From Kitasatospora mediocidica KCTC 9733 (GTDB lineage: Bacteria > Actinomycetota > Actinomycetes > Streptomycetales > Streptomycetaceae): a stretch of DNA of 64,000 nt. Each line of letters begins with the position of its first letter. Within the stretch, counting starts at the first letter, position 1. This document shows positions 54,969-64,000 of this stretch, piece by piece. The notes below the pieces were generated by a model. It did not search any database. It was not told the origin of the DNA and saw only the letters and a program-made list of their open reading frames with translations. The translations under genes were made by a program, and so were the position numbers. Location: contig NZ_JQLN01000005.1 of NCBI RefSeq assembly GCF_000744225.1, forward strand, positions 1,302,001 to 1,366,000, in the 5' to 3' direction.

Positions 54969-56591
54969 ATGACCGACCAGCCGACCGACTCCGACCAGCC
55001 GGCCAGCACCGAGGCCACCACGGCGGCAGTCGCCGAGGCAGTCACCGAGGCAGCAGGCGTGGCAGCAGGCGAGGCGGCCGACGCCGTCCGGGAGTCCGAG
55101 GTGATCGTCGTCGGCGCGGGGCCGACCGGCCTGCTGCTCGCCGGCGACCTGGCCGCCGCCGGCGTCCGGGTGACCGTGCTGGAGCGGCGCGGCACGGAGT
55201 CCAACCTGACCCGCGCCTTCACCGTGCACGCCCGCACCCTGGAGCAGCTGGACGCCCGGGGCCTGGCGGACGAGCTGCTGGCGACCGGCTCCACGCTCTC
55301 CTCGATGCGGCTGTTCAGCAAGCTCACCGTCGACTTCAGCCGACTGCCCTCGCGCTTCCCGTTCGTGCTGATCACCCCACAGTCACACACCGAACGGCTG
55401 TTGCAGGAACGGGCGGTGAAGGCCGGCGCGGAGCTCCTGCGGGACCACGAGGTGACCGCCCTGCGCCAGGACGCCGACGGCGTCACCCTGGAGGTGCGCA
55501 CCGCCGCCGGACCGGTGACCCACCGGGCGGCGTACGTGGTGGGCACCGACGGCGTGCGCAGCACCGTCCGCGAGCTGCTGGGCATCCCGTACCCGGGCGA
55601 GTCGGTGATCAGCTCGGTGCTGCTCGCCGACGTCCGCCTGGAGCGGGCGCCGCAGGACGTGCTGACGGTCCGGGCGACCGAGGCCGGCTTCGGTTTCCTC
55701 TCACCGTTCGGCGACGGCTGGTACCGGGTGATCGCCTGGGACCGCACCCGCCAGCTGCCGGACGACGCCCCGGTCGAGCTGGCGGAGATCGCCGACATCG
55801 CCCGCCGCACCCTGGGCGAGGACTACGGCATGCACGACGCCCGCTGGATGTCGCGCTTCCACAGCGACGAGCGCCAGGTGGCCCGCTACCGCGACGGCCG
55901 GGTGCTGCTGGCGGGCGACGCCGCGCACTGCCACTCGCCGGCCGGCGGCCAGGGCATGAACACCGGCCTGCAGGACGCCGCCAACCTGGGCTGGAAGCTC
56001 GCGGCGGTGGTCCACGGCTGGGCGCCGGACGGCCTGCTGGACAGCTACCAGGACGAGCGGCACCCGGTCGGCAAGTCGGTGCTGCGCAGCTCCGGCACGC
56101 TGATCCGCCTCGCGCTGGCCCGCAGCGCGGCGACCCGGGCGGTGCGCTCGGCGCTCACCTCCCTGTCCGACCAGCTCGGCCCGCTGGTCTCGCGCGGAGC
56201 CCGGACGATCTCCGGCATCGGCATCAGCTACCCGGCCGGCCCCGGCGCCCACCCGCTGGCCGGCCACCGGATGCCCGACCTGCGGCTGGCCTCGGACCGT
56301 CCGGGCCGCCCGGCCCGGCTCTACGAGGCCCTGCGCGAGGGCAAGTTCGTCCTGGTGACCACCGACGAGCGGGCCCCCGGAGCGCCGTTCAGCGGGCTGG
56401 AGGCCGCCGTCACCGAGCCGTGGGCGGACCGGCTGGTGCACGCCGCCCCCGCCGACCCGCACGGTAAGCTCCGCTCCACCGTGCTGCTGGTCCGCCCGGA
56501 CGGCTACGCCGCCTGGGCCGCCGCGGACCCGAGCCGGGCCGAACTGCGCACCGCGCTGGTCCACTGGCTGGGCCGCCCGTCGGTGGACTGA
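54969..56591 (+). CDS. Class A FAD-dependent monooxygenase
   Basis: A 540-residue flavoprotein monooxygenase of the PHBH/UbiH type. FAD-binding motif VVGAGPTGLLLAGDLAAAG (~50-68 after an Ala/Glu-rich N-terminal extension), then GTDGVRSTVR and GDAAHCHSPAGGQGMNTGLQ, a GD motif for FAD ribityl binding. These enzymes hydroxylate aromatic or polyketide compounds. Start chosen at the second ATG (54969), which is 6 bases from GGGAG. The MpaB-like gene follows 32 bp later, likely co-transcribed. Confidence 0.9.
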   Translation: MTDQPTDSDQPASTEATTAAVAEAVTEAAGVAAGEAADAVRESEVIVVGAGPTGLLLAGDLAAAGVRVTVLERRGTESNLTRAFTVHARTLEQLDARGLADELLATGSTLSSMRLFSKLTVDFSRLPSRFPFVLITPQSHTERLLQERAVKAGAELLRDHEVTALRQDADGVTLEVRTAAGPVTHRAAYVVGTDGVRSTVRELLGIPYPGESVISSVLLADVRLERAPQDVLTVRATEAGFGFLSPFGDGWYRVIAWDRTRQLPDDAPVELAEIADIARRTLGEDYGMHDARWMSRFHSDERQVARYRDGRVLLAGDAAHCHSPAGGQGMNTGLQDAANLGWKLAAVVHGWAPDGLLDSYQDERHPVGKSVLRSSGTLIRLALARSAATRAVRSALTSLSDQLGPLVSRGARTISGIGISYPAGPGAHPLAGHRMPDLRLASDRPGRPARLYEALREGKFVLVTTDERAPGAPFSGLEAAVTEPWADRLVHAAPADPHGKLRSTVLLVRPDGYAAWAAADPSRAELRTALVHWLGRPSVD

Positions 56592-56623
56592 CGCTCCGTC
56601 GGACCCTGTGGAACGATGGTTCG

Positions 56624-57496
56624 ATGAAGCGCTACGACCGGCTGCGGCAGATCCAGCAACTCGACCCCGAGCGCGACCACCTGGAGATCTACCGGCTCAC
56701 CGCCACCTACGAGTTCCCCTGGGACCACACCCGGGCGCTGGAACTGGCGCTCTACCGCACCTACGCCGTCCCCAGCATCGGCCGCCTCCTCGCCACGACG
56801 GCCGAGCTGACGGACCGTTGCCAGAAGCGGTACGACGACACCTCGCTGCTGCTCGGCGCCGTGGTGGAGCACGGCTTCGACACCGAGGACGGCCGGACCG
56901 CGATCCGCCGGGTCAACCAGATGCACCAGCGCTACGACATCAGCAACGACGACATGCGCTACGTGCTCTGCACCTTCGTGGTGGTCCCCAAGCGGTGGAT
57001 CGACCGCTACGGCTGGCGCCGGCTCTCCGACCACGAAGTGCGCGCCACCGCGGCCTACTACCACGCCCTGGGGCGCCACCTGGGAATCAAGGAACTCCCC
57101 TCGAGCTACCAGGAGTTCGAGGAGTTCCTGGACTCCTACGAGGCGGCGCACTTCGGCTGGGACGCCGGCGCCCGGCAGGTCTCCGACGCCACCCTCGACC
57201 TGATGTCCTCCTGGTATCCGCGCCCGCTGGCCGGCGCGGTGCGCGCCGCCAGCCTGGCGTTGCTCGACGAGCCGCTGCTGCGCGCCTTCCGCTACCCGTC
57301 GCCGGCCCCGCTCACCCGCACCCTGGTGCACGGCGCGCTGCGCCTGCGCGCCCGGGCCGTCCGCCTGCTGCCACCTCGGCGCCACCCGCACTACGCGCGG
57401 CAGAACCCCGAGATCAAGGGTTATCCGAACGGCTTCCGACTGGCCGACCTCGGCACCTTCCCCACCCCCGGATGCCCGGTCCACCACAAGGACTGA
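56624..57496 (+). CDS. MpaB-type (DUF2236) oxygenase-like protein
   Basis: A 290-residue helical protein of the DUF2236/MpaB family, haem-binding oxygenase-like proteins related to rubber oxygenase and the fungal MpaB. Motifs: YGVPS-like IGRLLATTAELTDR near the start, HQRYDISNDDMRYVLCTF and a Tyr/Arg-rich C-terminal part. The start is 32 bp after the monooxygenase and lacks a clear ribosome site; AACGAT a few bases upstream is a -10-like element. The pair suggests a joint oxidative step on a hydrophobic substrate. Confidence 0.8.
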   Translation: MKRYDRLRQIQQLDPERDHLEIYRLTATYEFPWDHTRALELALYRTYAVPSIGRLLATTAELTDRCQKRYDDTSLLLGAVVEHGFDTEDGRTAIRRVNQMHQRYDISNDDMRYVLCTFVVVPKRWIDRYGWRRLSDHEVRATAAYYHALGRHLGIKELPSSYQEFEEFLDSYEAAHFGWDAGARQVSDATLDLMSSWYPRPLAGAVRAASLALLDEPLLRAFRYPSPAPLTRTLVHGALRLRARAVRLLPPRRHPHYARQNPEIKGYPNGFRLADLGTFPTPGCPVHHKD

Positions 57497-57540
57497 CGTC
57501 TGGTCAATCCGTTTTCCGGCCGGGTTCGCACCGCACACCA

Positions 57541-57754
57541 TCTGCGGTCCGGACCCGGCCGAATTCTATTCACTGTATGGAAAACTCTCCATTCAGTTCA
57601 GATCCCGGCATTTAACACTTGACTGTTATTTAGGAACCAATTACCTGCTCTTGGGACAACTCCCAGCGAATTTCTGGGATGTTCATCCAAGCGTTTTCGA
57701 CCCCGGAACGCTTAGCCCCTGCCGGCACATGCACGCCGGCCAGAGGAGGAGCCC
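57541..57754 (+). promoter_or_regulatory. AT-rich structured leader of the second S53 gene
   Basis: Unlike its surroundings this leader is AT-rich. A TTGACT at 57619-57624 is a -35-like element with TTACCT 16 bases later. Downstream it contains TGGGA (57652-57656), TCCCAG (57661-57666) and CTGGGA (57674-57679), in which the middle block can pair with either neighbour, plus AAGCGTT/AACGCTT (57689-57713) and GCCGGC repeats shortly before the start. The layout looks like an RNA switch or stability structure; unproved. Confidence 0.5.
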
Positions 57755-60178
57755 GTGCGTCCCCGCCCTCTCGCCCTCGCAGCGGCCATCGCCCTGCTGC
57801 CCCTGACCGTGGCCTCCATGGGAGTCACCGCCGCGCAAGCAGCGACTCCCAACACGGTGACTCCGAGGATATCGCTCCCCAACACCGTGACCCCCGCGGT
57901 GGCCAACTCGCAGAAGCAGGGCGACGTTCCCGCCGCCCAGCAGCTGTCGGTGGCGGTCAGCCTCAAGCTGCGCAACACCGCCGACCTGAACCGCTTCCTC
58001 ACCGCGGTCAGCACCCCGGGCTCGAACGAGTACGGCCACTACCTGACCCCGGCCGAGTTCAACGCCCGCTACGGCCCGACCCAGGCCGACGTGGACCACG
58101 TCACGGCGTACCTCAAGTCGCAGGGCCTGACCGCCACGGTCAGCGCCAACCGCCAGGTGATCGACGCCAAGGGCACCACGGCGCAGATCGCCCAGGCCTT
58201 CGGCACCCACGAGAGCGCGTACTACGACGCCTCCAGCGCCAAGCAGTTCTACGCCAACGACAACGCCGCCTCCCTCCCGGCGGACGTCGCGACGATCGTC
58301 GAGGGCGTCTCCGGTCTGAACAACAAGACCGTGCGCACCCCGCAGCTGGCCAAGCCGAACGCCTCGGCCCCGATGGCCACCCCGAGCGGCTACGGCCCCG
58401 CGCAGTACAACGGCGCCTACAACCTGAACAAGGTCGGCGCCGACGGCACCGGCGTGAAGGTGGCGCTCTGGGAGTTCGACGGCTACACCGCCTCGAACCT
58501 GACGACCTACCAGAACCAGTTCGGCCTCACCGGCCCGGCGGTCACCACCGTCCCGGTCGACGGCCAGAGCTACGACAGCGCCCCCGGCCAGGGCCAGGGC
58601 GAGGTCGAGCTGGACAGCGAGATCGTGCGCGGCGTGGCCCCCAAGGCCACCCAGCTGGTCTACGAGGCCCCGAACAGCGACCAGGGCGAGATCGACATGG
58701 CCGCCAAGATCGTGGCGGACAACCAGGTCTCGGTCATCTCCATCTCCTGGGGCGGTTGCGAGCCCGACACCACGCAGTCCTCGATGACCGCGGTCGACAA
58801 CTCCTTCAAGCAGGCCGCTGCCCAGGGCATCTCGGTCTACTCGGCCTCCGGTGACGACGGCTCGCGCGACTGCACCCGCTCCACCAGCGGCTCCGGCGTC
58901 AAGTCGGTGGACTTCCCCGGCTCGGACACCTACGTGACCAGCGTCGGCGGCACCAACCTGCAGCTCTCGGGCAACACCTACTCCTCGGAGAGCGCCTGGA
59001 GCACCGCCGGCGGCGGCGTCTCCACCGTCTTCTCCAAGCCCAGCTGGCAGACCGGCACGGGCATCACCGGCTCCATGCGGACCGTCCCCGACGTGTCCTC
59101 CAACGCCGACCCCAACAGCGGCTTCGCGATCTACACCCAGGGCACCAGCAGCCCCGGCTGGCAGGTCTACGGTGGCACCAGCGCCGCCGCCCCGCTCTGG
59201 TCCGGCTTCACCGCGCTCTTCAACCAGAAGGCCGCGGCCGCCTCGAAGGCCAACCTGGGCCAGGCCAACCCGGCGCTCTACGCGGTCGCCAACAGCTCCA
59301 GCTACGGCACCACGTTCCACGACGTCAAGTCCGGCGCCAACCAGGACTTCAGCACCAAGACCGGCTACGACCAGGTCACCGGCTGGGGCACCCCGGTCGG
59401 CGACGCGCTGACCACCGCGCTGCTGGGCGGCGGTTCCACCGGCGGCGGCAACACCGTCACCGTCAGCGCCCCCGGCAACCAGAACGGCACCGTCGGCACC
59501 GCCGTCAGCCTGCAGGTCAGCGGCAGTGACTCGGCCTCGGGCCAGACCCTGAGCTACTCGGCCACCGGCCTGCCGGCCGGCCTGTCGATCAGCTCCACCG
59601 GCCTGATCACCGGCACCCCGACCACCGCGGGCACCTCGACCGTCACGGTCACCGCCAAGGACGCCACCGGCGCCACCGGCAGCACCACCTTCACCTTCAC
59701 CGTCGCCGGCGGCGGCTCCACCGGCTGCACCCCGGCCCAGCTGCTCGGCAACGCCGGCTTCGAGACCGGCAGCGCCACCCCGTGGACCGCCAGCTCCGGC
59801 GTCATCGACAACGGCACCTCCGAGGCCGCGCACTCCGGCTCCTGGAAGGCCTACCTCGACGGCTACGGCAGCACCCACACCGACACCCTCTCGCAGAGTG
59901 TCACCATCCCGGCCGGCTGCAAGGCGACGTTCAGCTTCTGGCTGCACATCGACACCGCCGAGACCGGCAGCACCGCCTACGACAAGCTCGGTGTCACGGC
60001 CAACGGCACCACGCTGGCGACCTACTCCAACGTGAACGCCGCCACCGGCTACGTCCAGAAGTCCTTCGACCTCTCGGCCTACGCCGGCAAGACCGTCACC
60101 CTGAAGTTCACCGGCACCGAGGACTCCTCGCTGCAGACCAGCTTCGTGATCGACGACACCGCGGTCACCACCAGCTGA
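57755..60178 (+). CDS. Secreted sedolisin (peptidase S53), without the module
   Basis: An 807-residue secreted protease: signal peptide ~1-30, activation domain (~60-205; SNEYGHYLTPAEFNARYG), catalytic domain with E-x-x-x-D (GEVELDSEI, ~283), oxyanion Asp (SGDDGS) and the Ser of GGTSAAAPLW (~475). After it comes a putative-Ig domain (~570-650) and a C-terminal galactose-binding-like domain with LLGNAGFETGSATPW (~660-807). GTG start after GGAGGAG. It differs from the other S53 protease in its C-terminus. Probably an acid protease on extracellular proteins. Confidence 0.9.
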   Translation: MRPRPLALAAAIALLPLTVASMGVTAAQAATPNTVTPRISLPNTVTPAVANSQKQGDVPAAQQLSVAVSLKLRNTADLNRFLTAVSTPGSNEYGHYLTPAEFNARYGPTQADVDHVTAYLKSQGLTATVSANRQVIDAKGTTAQIAQAFGTHESAYYDASSAKQFYANDNAASLPADVATIVEGVSGLNNKTVRTPQLAKPNASAPMATPSGYGPAQYNGAYNLNKVGADGTGVKVALWEFDGYTASNLTTYQNQFGLTGPAVTTVPVDGQSYDSAPGQGQGEVELDSEIVRGVAPKATQLVYEAPNSDQGEIDMAAKIVADNQVSVISISWGGCEPDTTQSSMTAVDNSFKQAAAQGISVYSASGDDGSRDCTRSTSGSGVKSVDFPGSDTYVTSVGGTNLQLSGNTYSSESAWSTAGGGVSTVFSKPSWQTGTGITGSMRTVPDVSSNADPNSGFAIYTQGTSSPGWQVYGGTSAAAPLWSGFTALFNQKAAAASKANLGQANPALYAVANSSSYGTTFHDVKSGANQDFSTKTGYDQVTGWGTPVGDALTTALLGGGSTGGGNTVTVSAPGNQNGTVGTAVSLQVSGSDSASGQTLSYSATGLPAGLSISSTGLITGTPTTAGTSTVTVTAKDATGATGSTTFTFTVAGGGSTGCTPAQLLGNAGFETGSATPWTASSGVIDNGTSEAAHSGSWKAYLDGYGSTHTDTLSQSVTIPAGCKATFSFWLHIDTAETGSTAYDKLGVTANGTTLATYSNVNAATGYVQKSFDLSAYAGKTVTLKFTGTEDSSLQTSFVIDDTAVTTS

Positions 60179-60240
60179 CACCGTCCGTGATTATCCGGTG
60201 GCTGACTGACACATTCAGCGCGTTATAACAGCCACTTAGC

Positions 60241-60282
60241 AATCCCGCCGGTATCGGGTCAACGCCCGATACCGGCGGGATT
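60241..60282 (+). terminator. Perfect 18-bp hairpin after the second S53 gene
   Basis: AATCCCGCCGGTATCGGG and its complement enclose a 6-nt loop, 62 bp after the stop, followed by GTTGC. Confidence 0.85.
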
Positions 60283-60476
60283 GTTGCATTCGTGTTTCGT
60301 GCTCTTGGAGATCAACGCAACTGCGGTGAAAGTAATTTGTCGTGACCACTGTCATACCGACCAGTAGATGACGTAGCCTCTGCTCCGTGCGTAAGGTTCC
60401 CCCAGCTCGGTGACGCCCCCACGACACCGTCACTGGGCCAATCCCGCCGAACTCGGCTGGTGGGGAAGGTATCCGC

Positions 60477-61619
60477 ATGGGCTCGCAATACCCGTACAGC
60501 GCCGGACGCCTCCGGTTGGTCGAACAGCAGCCGAACCATTCGGCCCTGTTGACCGATCCGGTCGGTACGGCACCCCTTCGACTTCGACCTGTACTGCCCT
60601 CGGTCTGTCACGCCGCTGAATCCGTCGGCACCGTCGGCACCATGACCACCGTCGATACCGTGCCCGTCGCCCCCGCCGACGCCGCGGACCCGACGGACGT
60701 CGCCGTGCCGCCGGAGCAGGCACCCGCCACCGGCACCTTCGCCGAGACGCTGCACAGCGCCATCGAAGCCAGCGGCCTCAGCCTGGACCGGCTGCGCTCC
60801 GCGCTGGCCCAACGTGGCGTCAGGGTGAGCGTCACCACCCTGAGTTACTGGCGTCGCGGCCGCAGCCAGCCGGAACGGGCGTCCTCGGTGCTCGCCGTGG
60901 AGCTGCTCGAACAGCTGCTGACGCTGCCCCGCGGCACGCTCTCCAGCCTGCTCGGACCGCCCCGCCCGCGCGGGCGCTGGGTCTCCACCGTGGTGCCGGG
61001 CAGCCTCCCGATGGAGGAGATCTGGCCCGAGGAGCAGCAGATCGCCCAGGTCTTCGAGGAGCTCGACGCGCCGCCCATCGGCGAGTTGGAGCGCCTCAGC
61101 GTCCACGACGCGTACTACGTGGACGCCCAGCGGTTCGGCCGCCTGCTGCGGATGCGCCAGGTCGTGCGGGCCACCGCCGGCGGCGTCTCGCGCTGCCTGG
61201 TGGTGCACAAGGCCGACGAGGGGACCACCGGCTGCCCGGAGATCTCCTCGGTGCGGCACGCCCGGCTCGGCCGGGTCCGCCGCCGCCCGGAGATCGGCCT
61301 GCTGGTCGCCGAACTGCTGCTCGACCGCCCGCTCGGGCTCGGCGACTGCACGGTCTTCGAGTACGAGGTCGAACTCCCGCCCGGAACACCCACCACGGTC
61401 TACGGACGCCGCTTCGCCGTCCCCGTCCGGGAGTACGTGCTCCAGGTCCACTTCGACCCGTCGGCCGTACCCGCGCACTGCGAGCGCTACGAACGCGACC
61501 CCGGCGCGGAAACCGACCGGGTGCGCCAGCGGCTCTGGATCGGCGCCTCGGCCAGCGCCCACGTGCTGGCCACCGAACAGGCCCCGGGCCAGACCGGCAT
61601 CCGCTGGGAGTGGGAGTAG
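60477..61619 (+). CDS. XRE-like HTH protein with a large C-terminal domain
   Basis: A 380-residue protein: ~90 disordered residues, an HTH that resembles phage-repressor-like domains (HSAIEASGLSLDRLRSALAQ, then TLSYWRRGRSQPERASSVLA), and a ~220-residue domain of unrecognised type (for example CLVVHKADEGTTGCPEISSV). GGGGAAGG precedes the ATG at 60477; a second ATG at 60642 would drop the tail but lacks a ribosome site. The 298-bp gap upstream holds a terminator and an AT-rich stretch. Role unknown; probably regulatory. Confidence 0.7.
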   Translation: MGSQYPYSAGRLRLVEQQPNHSALLTDPVGTAPLRLRPVLPSVCHAAESVGTVGTMTTVDTVPVAPADAADPTDVAVPPEQAPATGTFAETLHSAIEASGLSLDRLRSALAQRGVRVSVTTLSYWRRGRSQPERASSVLAVELLEQLLTLPRGTLSSLLGPPRPRGRWVSTVVPGSLPMEEIWPEEQQIAQVFEELDAPPIGELERLSVHDAYYVDAQRFGRLLRMRQVVRATAGGVSRCLVVHKADEGTTGCPEISSVRHARLGRVRRRPEIGLLVAELLLDRPLGLGDCTVFEYEVELPPGTPTTVYGRRFAVPVREYVLQVHFDPSAVPAHCERYERDPGAETDRVRQRLWIGASASAHVLATEQAPGQTGIRWEWE

Positions 61620-61670
61620 CCGCTCACCGGCCCCGGCGGTCTGCCCGGACCGTCGTGCGAGAGTGGGGGG

Positions 61671-62453
61671 ATGACAGATCACGACGCCCCCGACGAGGCG
61701 GTCCGGCGGTGGCGGGAGACCGCCGCGCTGCCGGACGCCGTCCTGATCGACGGGTTCCACGCGCTGAAGCACACCCTGCGCTTCGGCGGCGAGGTCCGCC
61801 AGGTGCTCACCACCGACCGGGCCGCGCTCGCCGCGCTCGCCGCCGACCTCGCGGACGACGTCGCGCGGACCGTCACGGCGGCCGCCGTCGAGGTGCCGTC
61901 CGCGGTCCTGCGCGAGCTGGTGGCCCGTCCGCACCCCACCGGCGTTGCCGCGCTGGCGATCCGGCCGAGCGAGCGGGCGGTCCTGGACACCCTGCGCGGC
62001 CTGCCCCGACGGACCCCCGTGGTCGTCCTGGACAACCCGCGCAACCTGGGGAACATCGGCGCGGTGGTCCGGCTGGCCGCCGGCTTCGGCGCCACCGGCG
62101 TGATCACCACCGGCGACATCGACCCCTGGCACCCCAACGTGGTCCGGGCCGGCGCCGGACTGCACTTCGCCACCGCGGTGGCCCGGCTCAGCGCCCCCGA
62201 GCTGCCCGCCGGCCCGCTCTACGTGCTGGACCCGGAGGGCGAGGACATCCGCTCGGTGACCGTGCCGGACGACGCGCTGCTCGTCTTCGGCTCGGAGCGG
62301 CACGGCGTCTCCCCCGAGCTGCGCGCCCGGGCCACCCGGCTGCTGGCGATCCCGATGCGGCCGCAGGTCTCCAGCTTCAACCTGGCCACCTCGGTGGGCA
62401 TGGGCCTCTTCCACTGGATGACCCACAGCCCGTCAGCTCCCGCGCCCGCCTGA
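61671..62453 (+). CDS. SpoU/TrmH-family RNA 2'-O-methyltransferase
   Basis: A 260-residue knotted-fold methyltransferase with the three SPOUT motifs: LDNPRNLGNIGAVVRLA, LLVFGSERHGVS and IPMRPQVSSFNLATSVGMG. An N-terminal substrate-recognition domain precedes it. It methylates rRNA or tRNA; which position cannot be told. The last 21 bp overlap the convergent FUSC gene. Confidence 0.92.
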   Translation: MTDHDAPDEAVRRWRETAALPDAVLIDGFHALKHTLRFGGEVRQVLTTDRAALAALAADLADDVARTVTAAAVEVPSAVLRELVARPHPTGVAALAIRPSERAVLDTLRGLPRRTPVVVLDNPRNLGNIGAVVRLAAGFGATGVITTGDIDPWHPNVVRAGAGLHFATAVARLSAPELPAGPLYVLDPEGEDIRSVTVPDDALLVFGSERHGVSPELRARATRLLAIPMRPQVSSFNLATSVGMGLFHWMTHSPSAPAPA

Positions 62454-64000
62454 CGGCCTGACCCGGACGGCCCGCTCCAGCTCGCCCAGCGCCTGCAGCA
62501 GCAGCCGGACGCTGGAGCGCACCACGTCCAGCCGGTCGCCCGGGCGGTGGGCGCGGGCGACCGCCGGATCGGCCTCCAGTTGCTCCTCCCAGCGCTGGTG
62601 GGCGGCCCGCACGGTCCGGAAGTCCGCGGGCCGCCCGGTGAGCACGGCGGTCCCGGCCACCGCCGTCGCCTCCGCCAGCACCTGGCCGAACTCCTCCGCG
62701 CCCGGCACCGGCTCCGCCGACTGGCCCGGCAGGTGGGCCTCCATCAGCAGCGAGACCCGGGCCAGGAAGGCCATCGCCTCGCGGACCTTGCCCAACTGCT
62801 TGCGGGAGAGCTGCGGCGAGTGCACCGCATGCCGGACGGGCTCCGCGGCCGAGCGCTCCAGCGCCTGCAGGAACTCCGCCCTGGCCTCCCGGAAGTCCAG
62901 CAGCGCCTCACGCACCCGGTCGCTGCCCCGCCCCTCGGCCCTCCCGAACGCGGTCAGCACGGCCGCCGCGTACCGCCCGCCGGCGCCGATCCAGCCGGCG
63001 GTCCGCTCGGGCAGCCGCGCGGTCTCCCAGGTCGGGAACAGCGCGTAGGCGAGCAGCGCGACCGTGCCGCCCAGCAGCGTGAGCAGGACCCGCTCGTACG
63101 CCGTGTGCACCGGGTCGCCGGGCCCCAGGTCGAGCAGGAAGACCACGTAGGCCGAGATGCAGGTGGTCGTCACCGCGTACCCGGTGCGCAGGGTCAGATA
63201 GGCGCCGAAGATGCAGAACACCGCCAGCGCACAGGAGATCCACTGCCCCGGGTGCGCCAGCGTCACCACCAGCGTCGCCAGCAGTACGCCCACCACCGTG
63301 CCGGCCAGCCGCGCGACCCCGCGGCTGTAGGTCTGCGAGAAGTCCGGCCGGATCACCATCGCGGCGGTCATCGCGGCCCAGTAGCCGTGTTCGAGGCCGG
63401 CCACCCTGGCCAGCAGATAGGCCGTGGTGACCACCCCGGAGAGCCGGACAGCGTGGTGCAGCACCACCGAGTCGGAGCGCAGCTGGGCCCGCGCGGTGCG
63501 CAGCGCCACCGGCACCATCCGGGCCGGCCCCGGCCGCACCAGACCGCCGCCCGGCCCGGTGACCGGCTCGGACAGCGAATCCTCCTCGGTCCGGTCGAGC
63601 GTCCCCGCCGCCCGCACCATCAGCGTGGTGAGCCGCCGGGCCGACCGCAGCGCCGGGCCGCGCAGCACCGGCCCCGCGGGCACCACCAGCGCGGTCGGCG
63701 CGGACTGCGGGTACTGCACCGGATCTCCCGTGCGGATCGCCCGGGCCAGCGCGTCGAGCAACTGCGCCGCCCCCGCCAGCAGCTCCCGGACCCGGTCCCG
63801 CTCGGGCCCCTCGGCCGCCGCCCCGATCGCCGGGTCCGCCACCGCCGCCAGGGTGGGCCGGATCCGCTCGGCGAGCGTCCGCAACCCGCGCAGCTCCGGC
63901 GGCCGGCGGCGCTGCTGCCAGCTGGTCAACGTGGCGGCGTGCCGGGCGGTCATCAGCGGGCCGGGATCGATGGTGGCGTGCGGATCGTGCCGCAACCGGC
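62433..64000 (-). CDS. FUSC-family aromatic-acid-exporter-like membrane protein, right-edge partial
   Basis: At least 520 residues of a FUSC/YccS-type protein. The transmembrane block readable here (WAAMTAAMVIRPDFSQTYSR, then VVGVLLATLVVTLAHPG, LTLRTGYAVTTTCISAYVVFL, VLLTLLGGTVALLAYALFP) is the second membrane half; ~200 soluble residues precede it and ~200 follow it. A TTG can be read as a start at 63995, but family members have another membrane half first, so the gene probably continues past the edge. Convergent with the methyltransferase, stops overlapping by 21 bp. Confidence 0.85.
   Translation of the reverse strand, partial: RLRHDPHATIDPGPLMTARHAATLTSWQQRRRPPELRGLRTLAERIRPTLAAVADPAIGAAAEGPERDRVRELLAGAAQLLDALARAIRTGDPVQYPQSAPTALVVPAGPVLRGPALRSARRLTTLMVRAAGTLDRTEEDSLSEPVTGPGGGLVRPGPARMVPVALRTARAQLRSDSVVLHHAVRLSGVVTTAYLLARVAGLEHGYWAAMTAAMVIRPDFSQTYSRGVARLAGTVVGVLLATLVVTLAHPGQWISCALAVFCIFGAYLTLRTGYAVTTTCISAYVVFLLDLGPGDPVHTAYERVLLTLLGGTVALLAYALFPTWETARLPERTAGWIGAGGRYAAAVLTAFGRAEGRGSDRVREALLDFREARAEFLQALERSAAEPVRHAVHSPQLSRKQLGKVREAMAFLARVSLLMEAHLPGQSAEPVPGAEEFGQVLAEATAVAGTAVLTGRPADFRTVRAAHQRWEEQLEADPAVARAHRPGDRLDVVRSSVRLLLQALGELERAVRVRPSGGRGS

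Noticed and set aside
60642..61619. Internal ATG at 60642 as the start of the HTH protein
   Set aside because: It has no ribosome site, while the ATG at 60477 has GGGGAAGG in front.

Overview
The window is high-GC DNA with the codon habits, GTG/TTG starts and gene families of an actinomycete of the Streptomycetaceae (Streptomyces, Kitasatospora or Streptacidiphilus type). Supporting signs are a Rex-type operator in front of cydAB-cydD, a DUF5326 micro-protein, an Lrp-controlled branched-chain keto-acid dehydrogenase operon, a TPP riboswitch before thiC, and many long G+C-rich hairpins between genes. Both edges cut genes: cydD on the left and a FUSC-family exporter on the right.

Layout. 0-5 kb: cytochrome bd oxidase operon (cydA-cydB-cydD, minus strand) under a palindromic Rex site, then a Uma2-type nuclease. 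5-13 kb: an OmpR/HisKA two-component pair, a VC0807-type membrane protein, and a MacAB-like export operon (adaptor, ATPase, permease, Gly-rich anchored protein). 13-20 kb: a VOC protein, a HisC-type aminotransferase divergent from a LacI regulator, a metallophosphatase, small membrane proteins, a GNAT acetyltransferase and a lipoprotein. 20-24 kb: a tandem pair of DUF885 metallopeptidase-like genes and a small secreted protein. 24.3-25.6 kb: a scar of three truncated genes (Nudix, phage BRO-N antirepressor, C-terminal half of a regulator) beside an intact Nudix gene. 25.7-31.5 kb: thiC with its riboswitch, an NfeD-like/flotillin pair, a TIM-barrel glycosidase-like protein with a 12-bp repeat tail, and a second VC0807 paralogue.

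31.7-45.5 kb is the most distinctive region. Three tandem secreted proteins of about 930 residues (beta-helix, two PKD domains, three C-terminal modules) are followed, after DUF5326, tenA, a cupin and a holin-like membrane protein, by a secreted sedolisin (S53) protease. The protease carries three copies of the same ~120-residue module, giving twelve copies in four proteins. I infer a shared extracellular anchoring or recognition module. Two of the three paralogues are almost identical at both ends, which suggests recent duplication or gene conversion.

45.7-64 kb: a Nudix protein, a flavohaemoglobin-like protein with a long Pro-rich extension, the E1alpha-E1beta-E2 operon divergent from its Lrp regulator, a TetR repressor divergent from paaN with an operator lying between the paaN -35 and -10, a FAD monooxygenase/MpaB-type oxygenase pair, a second S53 protease with a structured AT-rich leader, an HTH protein, a SpoU/TrmH methyltransferase and the FUSC exporter. 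No tRNA, rRNA, CRISPR array or intact insertion sequence was seen. All functional calls come from reading the sequence; no database search was run.
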